This document shows positions 1 through 8,827 of a stretch of 64,000 nucleotides of DNA, in pieces; position 1 is the stretch's first letter; each line of letters opens with the position of its first letter. The notes under the pieces were generated by a model. It had not been told where the DNA came from. It saw only the letters and a list, made by a program, of their open reading frames with translations, and did not search any database. The DNA comes from an uncultured Muribaculaceae bacterium (GTDB taxonomy: Bacteria; Bacteroidota; Bacteroidia; Bacteroidales; Muribaculaceae). The stretch is from contig CANRPJ010000007.1 in the NCBI GenBank assembly GCA_947632485.1, forward strand, positions 1 to 64,000, written 5' to 3'. Position numbers and translations under genes: made by a program.

Positions 1-1
1 T

Positions 2-118
2 ACCGGACGCGGCGCGCTGATGCGGCTGCAGCAGGAATGGGACGAAGTAGCCACCACAGTAAATTATTTCAGAAACCTCAACCTTCAACAATCAGCCACC
101 AATGAAAAAGACTTATAA
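2..118 (+). CDS. PadR-family transcriptional regulator, C-terminal fragment
   Basis: Partial gene cut by the window edge. Frame 2 is open from the first bases and ends at TAA 116-118, giving about 38 residues (TGRGALMRLQQEWDEVA... ending NEKDL). The pattern (T-x-G/E-R-x-x-L-x-x-L-x-x-E-W) resembles the last helix of PadR-type winged-helix regulators, which dimerise through it. The reading frame overlaps the start of the following PspC gene by 17 nt, so the two are probably co-transcribed. PadR-PspC pairs are common in Bacteroidota. Only the tail is visible, so the assignment rests on this short stretch and the neighbour. Confidence 0.6.
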   Translation, partial: TGRGALMRLQQEWDEVATTVNYFRNLNLQQSATNEKDL

Positions 119-1340
119 TATCAACATTTGCGGCGTAGGCTTTACTATCGACGACGATGCCTTCACGCTTCTCGACGACTATCTGGAAACCCTTCGCCAT
201 GCCTTCGCCGCCACTCCCGACGGGAGCGAGCTGATGCGCGACATCGAGGGTCGAGTTGCAGAGCTGCTCTGTGACCGCCCGGGCGGACGCGAATCCATCA
301 TCACGGCCGAAGAGGTGAAAGAAGTGATTGCCCGTATAGGCCAGGCAGAGCAGTTCAGGGAGATTGATGAAGAAACCATTATCTCTGAAAACCAGGAAGA
401 GAAGGTGAAAGTGGAAGAAGAGTTCCGCGCAACTCCGCCGCCCTATATCCCGCCCTTGAAACGCAAGCTCTTCCGCGACCCCAACAACCGCCTGATCGGA
501 GGTGTATGCTCCGGACTGGCTGCATATCTTAACGTCGACGCCACGTGGGTGCGTCTCGCTACCGTAGCCCTCTGCTTCCTCTCGCTATCGGCTATCGCCA
601 TTATCTACGTGATCCTCTGGATTGTAGTGCCCGAGGCGGAGACGCCCCTGCAGCAAATGCAGATGCGCGGAGAGCAGGCCACGATGGAAAATATAGCCCG
701 AACCGTAACCGGCGATACCCCCAACTATTATGAGCCCCGCAAGAAAAACTTCGGCGATACGCTCGTTAATATCTTCTCCGCAGTGCTCAAGGTGGTTCTG
801 GTATTCATAGGCGTAATCGCCATACCGGTGATCTTCTGTCTCGGTGTCGCCTTTATCTGCTGTATCATCGCCCTGATAGCGGTATTCACAGGCTGGGGCA
901 GCGAGTTCTTCATCAACAGCACCAACGCCAACCTCATCAGTTGGTCTGAGGCTAAATTGCCTCTCTTCTGCGCGCTCTTCTGGATTCTCACAATCTCTCT
1001 TCCGATGATTCTTCTGGTGCTTCAGATCATCTCCTCCAGAACCCGCCGCAGCTACATTGGACGCCGCTGGCGCTGGGCGCTCGTGATAGCATGGGTGATC
1101 AGCATTGTCGGAGCAGGAGTTACAACTGCCCTGGTCACTTCCGATACATTCGAGGAGAGAGTGATCCACGTGAAGATCGACGATAATACCCGCAAATGGA
1201 AACCTGACTCCGATGCCGGAATCGAAGAATTCGAGAAAGCGAGCATCACGGAAGGCAATGACACCGTGACTACCTTCGAGGTCACTTCAAAGACCTCTAA
1301 AGACACCACAGTCAATACTCTCAAAGTGATCAAAAACTGA
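102..1340 (+). CDS. PspC domain-containing membrane protein
   Basis: 412 aa. Residues 1-95 form the soluble N-terminal segment typical of Bacteroidota PspC proteins (MKKTYNINICGVGFTIDDDA, then an acidic helix and an ITAEEVKEVIARIGQ stretch). Residues about 121-179 are the PspC domain: RKLFRDPNNRLIGGVCSGLAAYLNV followed by one hydrophobic helix ending in WIVVPEAE. Three or more further membrane segments lie at about 225-260, 285-310 and 330-350, and a hydrophilic tail of about 50 residues follows. PspC proteins are linked to envelope stress, and pairing with a PadR regulator suggests regulated expression. The start overlaps the PadR frame. Specific function is not shown by sequence. Confidence 0.85.
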   Translation: MKKTYNINICGVGFTIDDDAFTLLDDYLETLRHAFAATPDGSELMRDIEGRVAELLCDRPGGRESIITAEEVKEVIARIGQAEQFREIDEETIISENQEEKVKVEEEFRATPPPYIPPLKRKLFRDPNNRLIGGVCSGLAAYLNVDATWVRLATVALCFLSLSAIAIIYVILWIVVPEAETPLQQMQMRGEQATMENIARTVTGDTPNYYEPRKKNFGDTLVNIFSAVLKVVLVFIGVIAIPVIFCLGVAFICCIIALIAVFTGWGSEFFINSTNANLISWSEAKLPLFCALFWILTISLPMILLVLQIISSRTRRSYIGRRWRWALVIAWVISIVGAGVTTALVTSDTFEERVIHVKIDDNTRKWKPDSDAGIEEFEKASITEGNDTVTTFEVTSKTSKDTTVNTLKVIKN

Positions 1341-1379
1341 TTCTTACTCTTTTCCTTCTCACGTTTTTTTTGACTGATA

Positions 1380-1418
1380 GATCCGCGCTCCGCCCTAATC
1401 CCGGAGTGCGGATCCCTT
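1380..1418. terminator. bidirectional terminator between PspC gene and tamB
   Basis: Inverted repeat GATCCGCGCTCCG (1380-1392) / CGGAGTGCGGATC (1402-1414) with one G:U-type mismatch and a 9-nt loop, followed by CCTTTT. It sits between two converging genes (stops at 1340 and 1419). Confidence 0.75.
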
Positions 1419-4400
1419 TTATTTGAAGATCAGCAGATCGTCTTGCTCAGCCTGAGGCTTTATCGAATCTGCCGGCTCAGCTTTAGCCGGTTGCTGCTTC
1501 TGCTCATCTTCCTGCTTTTTCTTCTTGCGGCGCAGGAATTTGAAGGCATTGTCGAAATCGTGACGGTAGATCACTCCTATGCCCTGGGTGGTCAGAGCCG
1601 ATTTCAGATAATAGTTCTGGTCGTTGTAATGGTTATAGGCCTTCAGGCGGAGATTACCCGAACGGTTAAGCAGATATTCGATATCAAAGTCGCCCACGAA
1701 AGTAGTGTTCGATGTGCTTCTGTCCCGATAGCCGAAGTTACCGTTGAGAAGCAGGCGGTTGTTGAGAAGGCGCGAAGAGAGGGCAAGATCCACCTCCGTA
1801 TCAGAGAAGTTACCCTTATCACTCCTGAACGTAGGCGAGAAGCTCCATGTGTCGGAAAGCTGCCCCAGAATGCTCGACAGTTGCGACGACAGAGTGGCCG
1901 ATGCCATCGAGGCCAGCTCACCGCCATTTCCTGACGTCGACATATACTCAGGCGTATAGAAGCGGTTGAGCGCCAGCAGATATATCATCTGGCGGCTCAT
2001 CATATCGTCGGTAGAGATTATGCTCTTCACCTTGCGCACCACATCTTGCGTGAGCGTAGGCAGCTCTATATCGAAGTTGATATCAGGCGCTTCCATATCA
2101 CCCGTAACCCTGAGCACTGCATCGACCGGCACATTCGTCCTGTTTAGATCCCTGTCTGTAGAGAAACTCTTGTCGAGATCAGATAGATTGGTATTTACCC
2201 TGTAGATGGCATCAATATCGAGCACAGCGTGGAAAGGATCGCCATTGAAGGCGATACTGCTGCCTCTACGGATCTGGAAATCCTTGATTATTATATCCTG
2301 GAGAGTAAAATTGTAACTACCTTCCTCAAGCGTATATTTGCCATACATAGCCAGTTCCTCGCTCTTTGAGGAATAGCTCATCTGAAGGGCTCCGGAGCCG
2401 CGGGCCCTAATCTTATCGCCTCCGATCGGATCCATCACGAGCACCAGGCGCGCCGCCGGAGTCACGGTAGCCCGAAGATCGATATTATATACTGATGGAG
2501 CGTCTTCAGCCACAACCTTCTTATTGAGCTCCCTAACAAATTCCGGTACCGTGTCGGGCTCCTCGAGCTCGCGGAGCATTCGCCGGCGGTCGGTAAATGT
2601 CAGAAATTTATACTCTTCGGCTGTCTGCGTGTCGTTGAGCACAAAAGTGAAGGTCGAATTTTCAGCCGTAGTCATGTTCATGGCGATGTTCACCGTTCCC
2701 GGGTAGCCCACTATAGTGCCGTTGCCATCGCCGAAGATAGTGCCGTACCAGTCAGGATTTATCCTGTCGTTAGTGTCATAAACCAGCAGCGACCTTGCAT
2801 CATTGACCATGAAGCGAAACGACGGATCATGGAAATAGTTGTGATGAAGCTCGCCACTCAGGCGCGCGGTGTGGCCATAGCGGTCATATAGCGTCACTTC
2901 AGGTATATGAATCTCGCCCGGATCTATTATTACAGAGTCGCCCTTGGCTGAATAGGTCACATTGGTGAAGCCCAGTTTCATCGCTATCGTATCGGCCAGA
3001 AGGCGTCCGGTCATATCAATGTCATGAAAAGTGCCATAGAGATGTGCCTTTCCCGAAGCGCGCCCGCTTATCTCATCGCAGAATGCCACCATAAACGGCT
3101 GCAGGAAAGCTACATTTACCTTATCGGCCTCAAATTTGAAAGCCAGCGAGTCGCGCGTAACCCAGATTCCGCCGTCTACCGAAGCTGTGCGGTGGCCGAT
3201 GCTGTCGCGCACGTCGGCAAAAATTCCTACGCTCTTTTCAGCGTTGTCCCATTGGCTCCGGATCTTCGCATCGCCAAGCACGGCATGATTATAGGCCAGA
3301 TCATCTACTGAGAGATTGTCGGTAAGCATCACCGGAGCGCCACTGAAGAGAGCACTCAGCGAGATATCGCCCGTAGCAATTCCTCCAAACGCCACATTAT
3401 CAATCGAAAGAGTATCGAAAATATAACCCAGGTCTATATCCTGAAGACTCAGGCGGAGGGTATCGGAAGATAGCGCCGAGCCGCGCCCCTCGAGCCTCAC
3501 GAACTGGTTGCCGCGCCACACATTGATACCCGTGACATCAATCTGCCTGTCGGAATAAGATATCCTGCCCTGGCCGATATGCCAGGCGCCATCGTTTACG
3601 AAGAAATCCGTAGGACGCACTATCAGGTTGGCCCCTATGCCTTTAGCGCTACGGTTTAAGGCTCCGAGCAGCGACACCTCGCCATGAAATGCCCTTTCCC
3701 GGTCGAAGTGCCATTTGATATCGGCGGCAATCGCATCAGAGGCCGCTGTAGCCTCGAAACCTACCGTTATATCCCCCTTTTTGCCGGGAAGAGTCGAAGC
3801 TAAATTCAGATTCGCGCGCCGGCTCAGGCCGTCGAGAATGAGTTTTAGACTGGAGTTTCTTATCAGTTTGTCGCGACCCTGTTTCAGATAAGGCAGCTCG
3901 GCCGATAGATCTGCGGTCTGCGTTCGCCCGTCGATCACTCCGCCGAGAGGGGCATCGGTCAATAGCATAACCGGAAGACCGAGATATTCCGAGATTCCGG
4001 CATCTTTCTTGAATTTCACGGAATACTCCGCTCTCATCGTCGGGTCGATCACGAATGAATCTTCACCCATAAGAGCCGGAACAACAGAAGCTAATATATG
4101 CTTTACCGCAGGCACAATCTTCGAGGGCTGGAAATGACCCTTCACTTCAGCATCAGCAAAATCGCTCGTCAGCGAGAGATTCCGGGTGGAGTCTGCGCTT
4201 ATGGTGCTCGCAAGAACCATACTCTTCATATTCAGCGGCATCTTGGTGAATCCCTTGAGATTCAGATCGCTTATCCTAACTTCGCCGAGCGCATTGTCTA
4301 CTCTGTCACCGCTCAGATCCGCTGCAATCGTGCCCGCCACGCTCCTTTGTCCCGTCTCTCCGAGTCCGAGTGCGGAAAGATTCAGGTGAGCTACCTCCAC

Positions 4401-5963
4401 GCTGCCGCGAAGCGAAGATTCAGGTCCGTCTATATGTATCTGAGCCTCAGCATCGAGTTCAGCATCGGCTGCATGAGATTTCAGGATTGCGCTTATATCT
4501 TTTCCATCTTTCACCGCGTTGGCCGAGATATCGCTGAATACCCTGCCGGCATAGATGGCTCTCTCGAGCTCGAAAGTAGCGCTTCCCTCAGGCAGCTTAC
4601 CTTTAGAAAACCGCAGATCGGTTGTGCCAGAGAAACTTGCGGGACCCAGACGAGGATCCAGCACTCCTAAATTAATATCGGTACCCGTGAAATTACCTCT
4701 GGCAAAAAGCGGAACCGAGCCCTCGAAACCGAAATCGCCGGTTACTTTTACATCGCCCGCTACCGATGAAAGCGAAATATCAGCTGAGCCCTTCCCGTCT
4801 TCATAATTTCCATCTAAGTCAAGCGTCACAGCTCCGCAAGCCGCAAGAATTTTTCTTACCTGCTCAGTGAGAGGCGTAAAAGTCTCAAGGTAATATGCGG
4901 GCAATCCCTCGGAGGCTGTAAGCGCAATTTTCCCGGTGAAAGCTTTCAGACCCTTGCTCTCGCCGTCGGCAAGCAGCTTCACCGCGCCGTCGCTTCTGCG
5001 CAAGTCAAGCTGCTTTAGCAGGAAATCATCGCCTGAATGGCTGCCGTCAATAGTGAGCCACCAGGCATCTTTAAGCTTTTCAAGAGGAGGAAAGAAGGGA
5101 GAAAAGTCGGCCGGAGTCACCTTATTATGGTCGAGCCTCAGTCCTATGGCACTACTCTTCAGGGTTGGAACCAGATCCGCAAAGCCATCATACGTAAGTT
5201 TGAAATCGGAAGGCCGGATTAAAGTGCCTGGAAGGGCAAGCTGAAAATCTTTTACGGTCAGCGATTTATCGCTGATGGCTACCCACGCGCTGATAGCTGT
5301 GACCGTAAGGCCTGACCGCTCTGCAAACGATAGCTTGTGGAGCTGAACAAGAAAATCGTCGTTCTTGATGCGCGGAAGTGATATATCTGCGCGCAGATTG
5401 CTCACTCTAAGGTGATTGAAATCAATCTTGCCGGGTTGGGCCTGCGGCTTCCAGCGCCGGTCAAAGCTCAGGGAGGAGGTGCGGATCACCAGCCCTTTCA
5501 CGCTGACATCAAACTTCTTGGGAGGCTTGTTCTTATCCTTAGGCTTCAGGGCATCGATGAGGAACTGGATATTAAGCGGCGCTCCCTCGCTTTGCTGCCA
5601 TACGTGCGCGTCGAGACCAATCACCTCGCCAAATGCAAATTCAAGCCTGCCGGTTGAAAAAAAGTTCCACAAATTGAGCGCGGCCCCCAATTCTCCTACG
5701 CTTAGACAGGGTTTTCCATCAGGATCGGGAATTACTACCCGGCGCAGATGCACCTCGTTGAAGGGCGAAATCGAAAGCCTGCCGATTGAAATCCGGGTGC
5801 CCAGATAGTTGGAGAGTTCCTTCTCCACAACACCCTTAATCTTCTCCTGCACAGGAGGTAAGGATATCAGCACATAGGCCGCCACATATAGTCCCACCAC
5901 CACGAAAACCGCAGTGAGCAGTACCGTTCTTACAGCCTTGTATATGTTGCGCCATTTCGCCAT
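1419..5963 (-). CDS. tamB: TamB-like translocation/assembly module protein (DUF490)
   Basis: 1514 aa. An N-terminal membrane anchor (residues about 10-35, VLLTAVFVVVGLYVAAYVLI) precedes a very long repetitive beta-rich body and a C-terminal TamB/DUF490 domain (about 1050-1450, including VTGDMEAPDINFDIELPT and LSSQLSSILGQLSDTWSF). TamB family proteins bridge the inner and outer membranes and assist outer-membrane biogenesis or lipid transport. The tail is charged (RRKKKKQEDEQKQQ). The gene is divergent from tsaD; a TACCTTTG box lies just ahead of the ATG. The tamB/tsaD divergent arrangement is common in Bacteroidales. Length agrees with Bacteroidota TamB proteins. No frame damage is seen. Confidence 0.9.
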   Translation of the reverse strand: MAKWRNIYKAVRTVLLTAVFVVVGLYVAAYVLISLPPVQEKIKGVVEKELSNYLGTRISIGRLSISPFNEVHLRRVVIPDPDGKPCLSVGELGAALNLWNFFSTGRLEFAFGEVIGLDAHVWQQSEGAPLNIQFLIDALKPKDKNKPPKKFDVSVKGLVIRTSSLSFDRRWKPQAQPGKIDFNHLRVSNLRADISLPRIKNDDFLVQLHKLSFAERSGLTVTAISAWVAISDKSLTVKDFQLALPGTLIRPSDFKLTYDGFADLVPTLKSSAIGLRLDHNKVTPADFSPFFPPLEKLKDAWWLTIDGSHSGDDFLLKQLDLRRSDGAVKLLADGESKGLKAFTGKIALTASEGLPAYYLETFTPLTEQVRKILAACGAVTLDLDGNYEDGKGSADISLSSVAGDVKVTGDFGFEGSVPLFARGNFTGTDINLGVLDPRLGPASFSGTTDLRFSKGKLPEGSATFELERAIYAGRVFSDISANAVKDGKDISAILKSHAADAELDAEAQIHIDGPESSLRGSVEVAHLNLSALGLGETGQRSVAGTIAADLSGDRVDNALGEVRISDLNLKGFTKMPLNMKSMVLASTISADSTRNLSLTSDFADAEVKGHFQPSKIVPAVKHILASVVPALMGEDSFVIDPTMRAEYSVKFKKDAGISEYLGLPVMLLTDAPLGGVIDGRTQTADLSAELPYLKQGRDKLIRNSSLKLILDGLSRRANLNLASTLPGKKGDITVGFEATAASDAIAADIKWHFDRERAFHGEVSLLGALNRSAKGIGANLIVRPTDFFVNDGAWHIGQGRISYSDRQIDVTGINVWRGNQFVRLEGRGSALSSDTLRLSLQDIDLGYIFDTLSIDNVAFGGIATGDISLSALFSGAPVMLTDNLSVDDLAYNHAVLGDAKIRSQWDNAEKSVGIFADVRDSIGHRTASVDGGIWVTRDSLAFKFEADKVNVAFLQPFMVAFCDEISGRASGKAHLYGTFHDIDMTGRLLADTIAMKLGFTNVTYSAKGDSVIIDPGEIHIPEVTLYDRYGHTARLSGELHHNYFHDPSFRFMVNDARSLLVYDTNDRINPDWYGTIFGDGNGTIVGYPGTVNIAMNMTTAENSTFTFVLNDTQTAEEYKFLTFTDRRRMLRELEEPDTVPEFVRELNKKVVAEDAPSVYNIDLRATVTPAARLVLVMDPIGGDKIRARGSGALQMSYSSKSEELAMYGKYTLEEGSYNFTLQDIIIKDFQIRRGSSIAFNGDPFHAVLDIDAIYRVNTNLSDLDKSFSTDRDLNRTNVPVDAVLRVTGDMEAPDINFDIELPTLTQDVVRKVKSIISTDDMMSRQMIYLLALNRFYTPEYMSTSGNGGELASMASATLSSQLSSILGQLSDTWSFSPTFRSDKGNFSDTEVDLALSSRLLNNRLLLNGNFGYRDRSTSNTTFVGDFDIEYLLNRSGNLRLKAYNHYNDQNYYLKSALTTQGIGVIYRHDFDNAFKFLRRKKKKQEDEQKQQPAKAEPADSIKPQAEQDDLLIFK

Positions 5964-5970
5964 TACCTTG

Positions 5971-5978
5971 CAAAGGTA
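5971..5978 (-). promoter_or_regulatory. TAnnTTTG -7 box for tamB
   Basis: TACCTTTG on the minus strand ends 8 nt before the tamB ATG (5963), implying transcription starting almost at the start codon (leaderless or very short leader). Confidence 0.6.
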
Positions 5979-6000
5979 ATAAAGTCCCGGATATTTCTAT

Positions 6001-6008
6001 TATCTTTG
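6001..6008 (+). promoter_or_regulatory. TAnnTTTG -7 box for tsaD
   Basis: TATCTTTG ends 8 nt before the tsaD ATG at 6017, again implying a near-leaderless mRNA. It shares a 53-bp divergent intergenic region with the tamB box. Confidence 0.65.
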
Positions 6009-6016
6009 CTCCCGCA

Positions 6017-7033
6017 ATGAGCGATGTTATACTGGGAATAGAATCTTCGTGCGACGACACATCGGCTGCCGTGGTGCGCGATGGAGTGCTGCTCAGCAAT
6101 GTGATAGCCTCCCAAAGTGTGCATGAGGCCTACGGTGGAGTTGTGCCCGAGCTTGCTTCGCGCGCGCATCAGAGTAATGTGGTGCCGGTGGTGCATGAGG
6201 CGCTCCGGCAGGCGGGAGTTTCTAAAGAAGACCTCTCCGCTATAGCCTTCACCCGCGGGCCCGGACTGCTTGGAAGCCTGCTTGTAGGCGTCTCTTTCGC
6301 CAAGGGGCTCGCTATAGCTCTCGGCATTCCTACAATTGATGTAAACCACCTTCACGCCCATGCTCTGGCGCAGTTCATTCGCACGGAACCCGACACCGAT
6401 GTGCCTGAATTTCCTTTCCTCTGTCTTCTCGTATCTGGAGGTAATTCGCAGATAATATTGGTAAAAAGTCCCTTCGATATGGAGATTCTCGGCCAGACTA
6501 TCGATGATGCGGCCGGAGAGGCTTTCGATAAGTGCGCTAAAGTGATGGGACTCCCCTACCCTGGCGGACCTCACATTGACCGTCTCGCCTCCGAAGGCGA
6601 TCCCAAGGCTTTCAGGTTTGCAAAGCCACACATTCCGAATCTCGATTACTCCTTTAGCGGGCTGAAGACCTCTTTCCTTTATACTCTCCGCGATGCTCTC
6701 CGCACCGACCCCGACTTTATAGAGAAGCGTAAGGCCGATCTTGCGGCATCTCTGCAGCGCACTATAATAGAAATACTCCTCGATAAGCTGAAACTTGCTT
6801 ACGAGCAGCACCCTACAGCTCATCTCGCAATCGGAGGAGGCGTTTCGGCCAATTCCGGAGTAAGGGAAGCTGTAGCCCGGTTCTGCAGTCAACGCGGAAT
6901 CAAGGCCTGGATTCCTGAGCGGCGGTTCACTACCGACAACGCTGCGATGGTGGCCACCGCGGCCCGCTTCAAATACCTTAAAAATCAATTTTGCCCCCTA
7001 TCCCTGCCTCCATTCGCAAGGGTCAGCTTATAA
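6017..7033 (+). CDS. tsaD: tRNA N6-adenosine threonylcarbamoyltransferase TsaD
   Basis: 338 aa, the usual length. It transfers threonylcarbamoyl from threonylcarbamoyl-AMP to A37 of ANN-decoding tRNAs (t6A) together with TsaB/TsaE. Visible motifs: ILGIESSCDDTSAAVV at the N-terminus, PELASRAHQ, GPGLLGSLLVG, the metal-ligand histidines H111 and H115 in NHLHAHALAQF, SGGNSQ, DDAAGEAFDK, SFSGLKTS and GGGVSANSGVR, with TTDNAAM near the end. The first enzyme of the pathway, TsaC, is encoded 5.4 kb downstream. The next gene starts 14 nt after the stop, so the two form an operon. Confidence 0.96.
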   Translation: MSDVILGIESSCDDTSAAVVRDGVLLSNVIASQSVHEAYGGVVPELASRAHQSNVVPVVHEALRQAGVSKEDLSAIAFTRGPGLLGSLLVGVSFAKGLAIALGIPTIDVNHLHAHALAQFIRTEPDTDVPEFPFLCLLVSGGNSQIILVKSPFDMEILGQTIDDAAGEAFDKCAKVMGLPYPGGPHIDRLASEGDPKAFRFAKPHIPNLDYSFSGLKTSFLYTLRDALRTDPDFIEKRKADLAASLQRTIIEILLDKLKLAYEQHPTAHLAIGGGVSANSGVREAVARFCSQRGIKAWIPERRFTTDNAAMVATAARFKYLKNQFCPLSLPPFARVSL

Positions 7034-7047
7034 ACACCTCTACTGCA

Positions 7048-7821
7048 ATGACCAAGAACACTTCCTCATCTGACCATCAGGAACAGCGCCACGTGGTGAT
7101 CTACGGCTACACGCACCGTGAGCTGGCGAAAGTAATGAAGCATTTCGAGAGCCAACTGCCTGAATATGTGAAAATCACGATCGATAACTCCAATCTGGTC
7201 ACCAAGATCACGCTTACCGGAATCAACTCCGGGGTAGAACTCCTGCGCTTTCAGATGAACAAATATCAGCAGGCGCTTCGCGACATCTTCCCCCACGACG
7301 TGATGAGCGACCAGGATAAGTCGATTTCACAGGTGCTGGGAGAGTTGCTCACCGACCGGGAGCTTACCGTATCATGCGCTGAAAGCTGCACAGGAGGCAA
7401 CATCGCCCATCGCATAGTGCTCGTGCCCGGGTCATCAGCTTATTTCCTCGGCAGTGTGGTCAGCTATAGCAACGATGTAAAGGCAAAAGTGCTCGGAGTG
7501 CCTCGTGCAGTAATCGATTCAAAAGGAGCAGTTAGCAAAGAGGTAGTGGAGGCAATGGCCTCGGGAGTAGCCGCACTGATGCGCACAGATTGCGCCGTAG
7601 CCACCTCAGGAATAGCTGGCCCCGATGGCGGCACACGCTTCAAACCCGTAGGAACAGTCTGGATAGCAGCGAAATATCGCGACAGAATAGTCAGCGAATG
7701 CGTGCATTTTGAAGGCAACCGCAACGAGGTGATAGAAAGCGCCACGAACCATGCGCTCGTAATGCTGATTAATCTTCTGCGAAATAACTACGAGACTCAG
7801 GAAGATTTTAACGACGAATAG
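7048..7821 (+). CDS. CinA-family nicotinamide-nucleotide amidase lacking the MoCF domain
   Basis: 257 aa from ATG 7048 (14 nt after the tsaD stop). An in-frame ATG at 6991 lies inside tsaD and would add 19 unlikely residues. Residues about 105-250 are the CinA C-terminal/PncC amidase domain (AESCTGGNIAHRI, PGSSAYFLGSVVSYSNDVKAKVLGV, GAVSKEVVEAMA, TSGIAGPDGG, GTVWIA), which deamidates nicotinamide mononucleotide. Residues about 15-95 (HVVIYGYTHRELAKVMKHFE...) resemble the small KR/KH-like middle domain of full-length CinA rather than the MoCF domain expected at the N-terminus. The protein therefore looks like a CinA that lost its MoCF part. The order tsaD-cinA-rpmB-rpmG is usual in Bacteroidales. 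Confidence 0.82.
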   Translation: MTKNTSSSDHQEQRHVVIYGYTHRELAKVMKHFESQLPEYVKITIDNSNLVTKITLTGINSGVELLRFQMNKYQQALRDIFPHDVMSDQDKSISQVLGELLTDRELTVSCAESCTGGNIAHRIVLVPGSSAYFLGSVVSYSNDVKAKVLGVPRAVIDSKGAVSKEVVEAMASGVAALMRTDCAVATSGIAGPDGGTRFKPVGTVWIAAKYRDRIVSECVHFEGNRNEVIESATNHALVMLINLLRNNYETQEDFNDE

Positions 7822-7822
7822 C

Positions 7823-7853
7823 TTGCACAGTAAGCAAATAATTTGTAATTTTG
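7823..7853 (+). promoter_or_regulatory. promoter of the rpmB-rpmG-DUF4295 operon
   Basis: TTG at 7823-7825, 20-nt spacer, TAATTTTG at 7846-7853: a full Bacteroidota promoter. It leaves a leader of about 115 nt before rpmB, longer than elsewhere in this window, in which ribosomal autoregulation could act. I see only a weak GGGA/TCCC stem in it. Confidence 0.7.
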
Positions 7854-7977
7854 CAGCCGATTTGTGGCACCTCCTTGAAAGCTGCGGGAAAGATGCGTCC
7901 CGACGGCGATATGAGAACTGAGATGGCGGCCTCAAGTCTGAAACATACATAGATACAACAAGTACAACCAAACAGCC

Positions 7978-8241
7978 ATGTCGAAAGTTTGTCAAATCAC
8001 TGGACGAAAGGCACAGGTGGGCAACAATGTTTCCCACTCTAAGCGCCGCACGAAACGTAAGTTCCGCGTCAACCTCCACCGCAAGAAGTTCTTCTGGGTT
8101 GAGCAGGATATGTGGATCGAACTCCGCGTCAGCGCACGTGCGCTCCGCACTATCAACAAAATCGGTCTCAACGCCGCCCTTAAGCAGGCTGAGCGTGAAG
8201 GCAACCTCGACTACAAAGACATCACCATTCTCTCACTCTAA
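7978..8241 (+). CDS. rpmB: 50S ribosomal protein bL28
   Basis: 87 aa. Starts [33 protein letters not shown], the diagnostic bL28 N-terminus. A basic middle and ILSL end complete a standard-length protein of the large subunit exit-site region. First gene of a three-gene ribosomal operon; rpmG follows after 14 nt. Confidence 0.97.
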   Translation: MSKVCQITGRKAQVGNNVSHSKRRTKRKFRVNLHRKKFFWVEQDMWIELRVSARALRTINKIGLNAALKQAEREGNLDYKDITILSL

Positions 8242-8255
8242 TCTAAGAACTGAAA

Positions 8256-8444
8256 ATGGCAAAGAAAGCTAAAGGCAACCGCGTGCAGGTCATTCTCGAA
8301 TGCACCGAGCACAAGGCAAGTGGAATGCCCGGTACATCGCGATATATCACGACCAAAAACCGCAAGAACACCACTGAGCGTCTCGAGTTGAAGAAATACA
8401 ACCCGATTCTCAAGAGAATGACTATCCACAAAGAAATTAAATAA
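8256..8444 (+). CDS. rpmG: 50S ribosomal protein bL33
   Basis: 62 aa. Contains the bL33 core ([41 protein letters not shown]). Only one cysteine is present, so this is the zinc-free (C-minus) form. It lies between rpmB and the DUF4295 gene in one operon. Confidence 0.97.
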   Translation: MAKKAKGNRVQVILECTEHKASGMPGTSRYITTKNRKNTTERLELKKYNPILKRMTIHKEIK

Positions 8445-8459
8445 TTAACACGCTGAGTC

Positions 8460-8609
8460 ATGGCAAAAAAAACCGTCGCGTCTCTTCAGAAAGGTGAAGG
8501 ACGCACCTATAGCAAAGTCATCAAGATGGAGCGCTCGCCGAAGACCGGCGCATACGTGTTCAGAGAGGAAATGGTGCCCAACGACGCTGTTCAGGCTGCT
8601 CTGAAATAA
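8460..8609 (+). CDS. DUF4295 family small basic ribosome-associated protein
   Basis: 49 aa (MAKKTVASLQKGEGRTYSKVIKME... ending VQAALK). ATG 8460-8462, TAA 8607-8609, 15 nt after rpmG. This short family occurs in Bacteroidota directly after rpmB-rpmG. I recall it being reported as a lineage-specific large-subunit protein (bL38) in a Bacteroidota ribosome structure; this was not checked here. Basic composition and operon position support a ribosomal role. In many Bacteroidales ftsY follows; here a terminator does. Confidence 0.85.
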   Translation: MAKKTVASLQKGEGRTYSKVIKMERSPKTGAYVFREEMVPNDAVQAALK

Positions 8610-8644
8610 GCCGTCAGGATAACCATAATCCATACCTTCTAACA

Positions 8645-8682
8645 GTTACGGGAGTTTCCATTTGGAAGCTCCCGTAACTTTT
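8645..8682 (+). terminator. terminator of the rpmB operon
   Basis: GTTACGGGAGTTTCC (8645-8659) / GGAAGCTCCCGTAAC (8664-8678), one G:U pair, 4-nt loop, then TTTT. A 15-bp stem directly after the DUF4295 gene. Confidence 0.88.
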
Positions 8683-8733
8683 CTCCCTGATTTTAGCAAG
8701 CTCAACTTTTATTTAGATTTTTCTTGAGAAATG

Positions 8734-8765
8734 TTTGCGAGTTCAAAATAATTGTTGTAACTTTG
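8734..8765 (+). promoter_or_regulatory. orphan promoter pointing into the 3' end of the AraC gene
   Basis: TTTG at 8734-8737, 20-nt spacer, TAACTTTG at 8758-8765: a textbook Bacteroidota promoter on the plus strand. No plus-strand gene follows. The first ATG (8810) gives only nine codons (MYYNHTLPP) and ends at 8839, inside the antisense 3' end of the AraC gene. It may be the remnant of a lost gene or drive an antisense RNA. Confidence 0.6.
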
Positions 8766-8827
8766 CACTCGGAATTCCAAAGTAAGTTTAACCTAAAACA
8801 AGTTTAACCATGTACTACAATCACACA

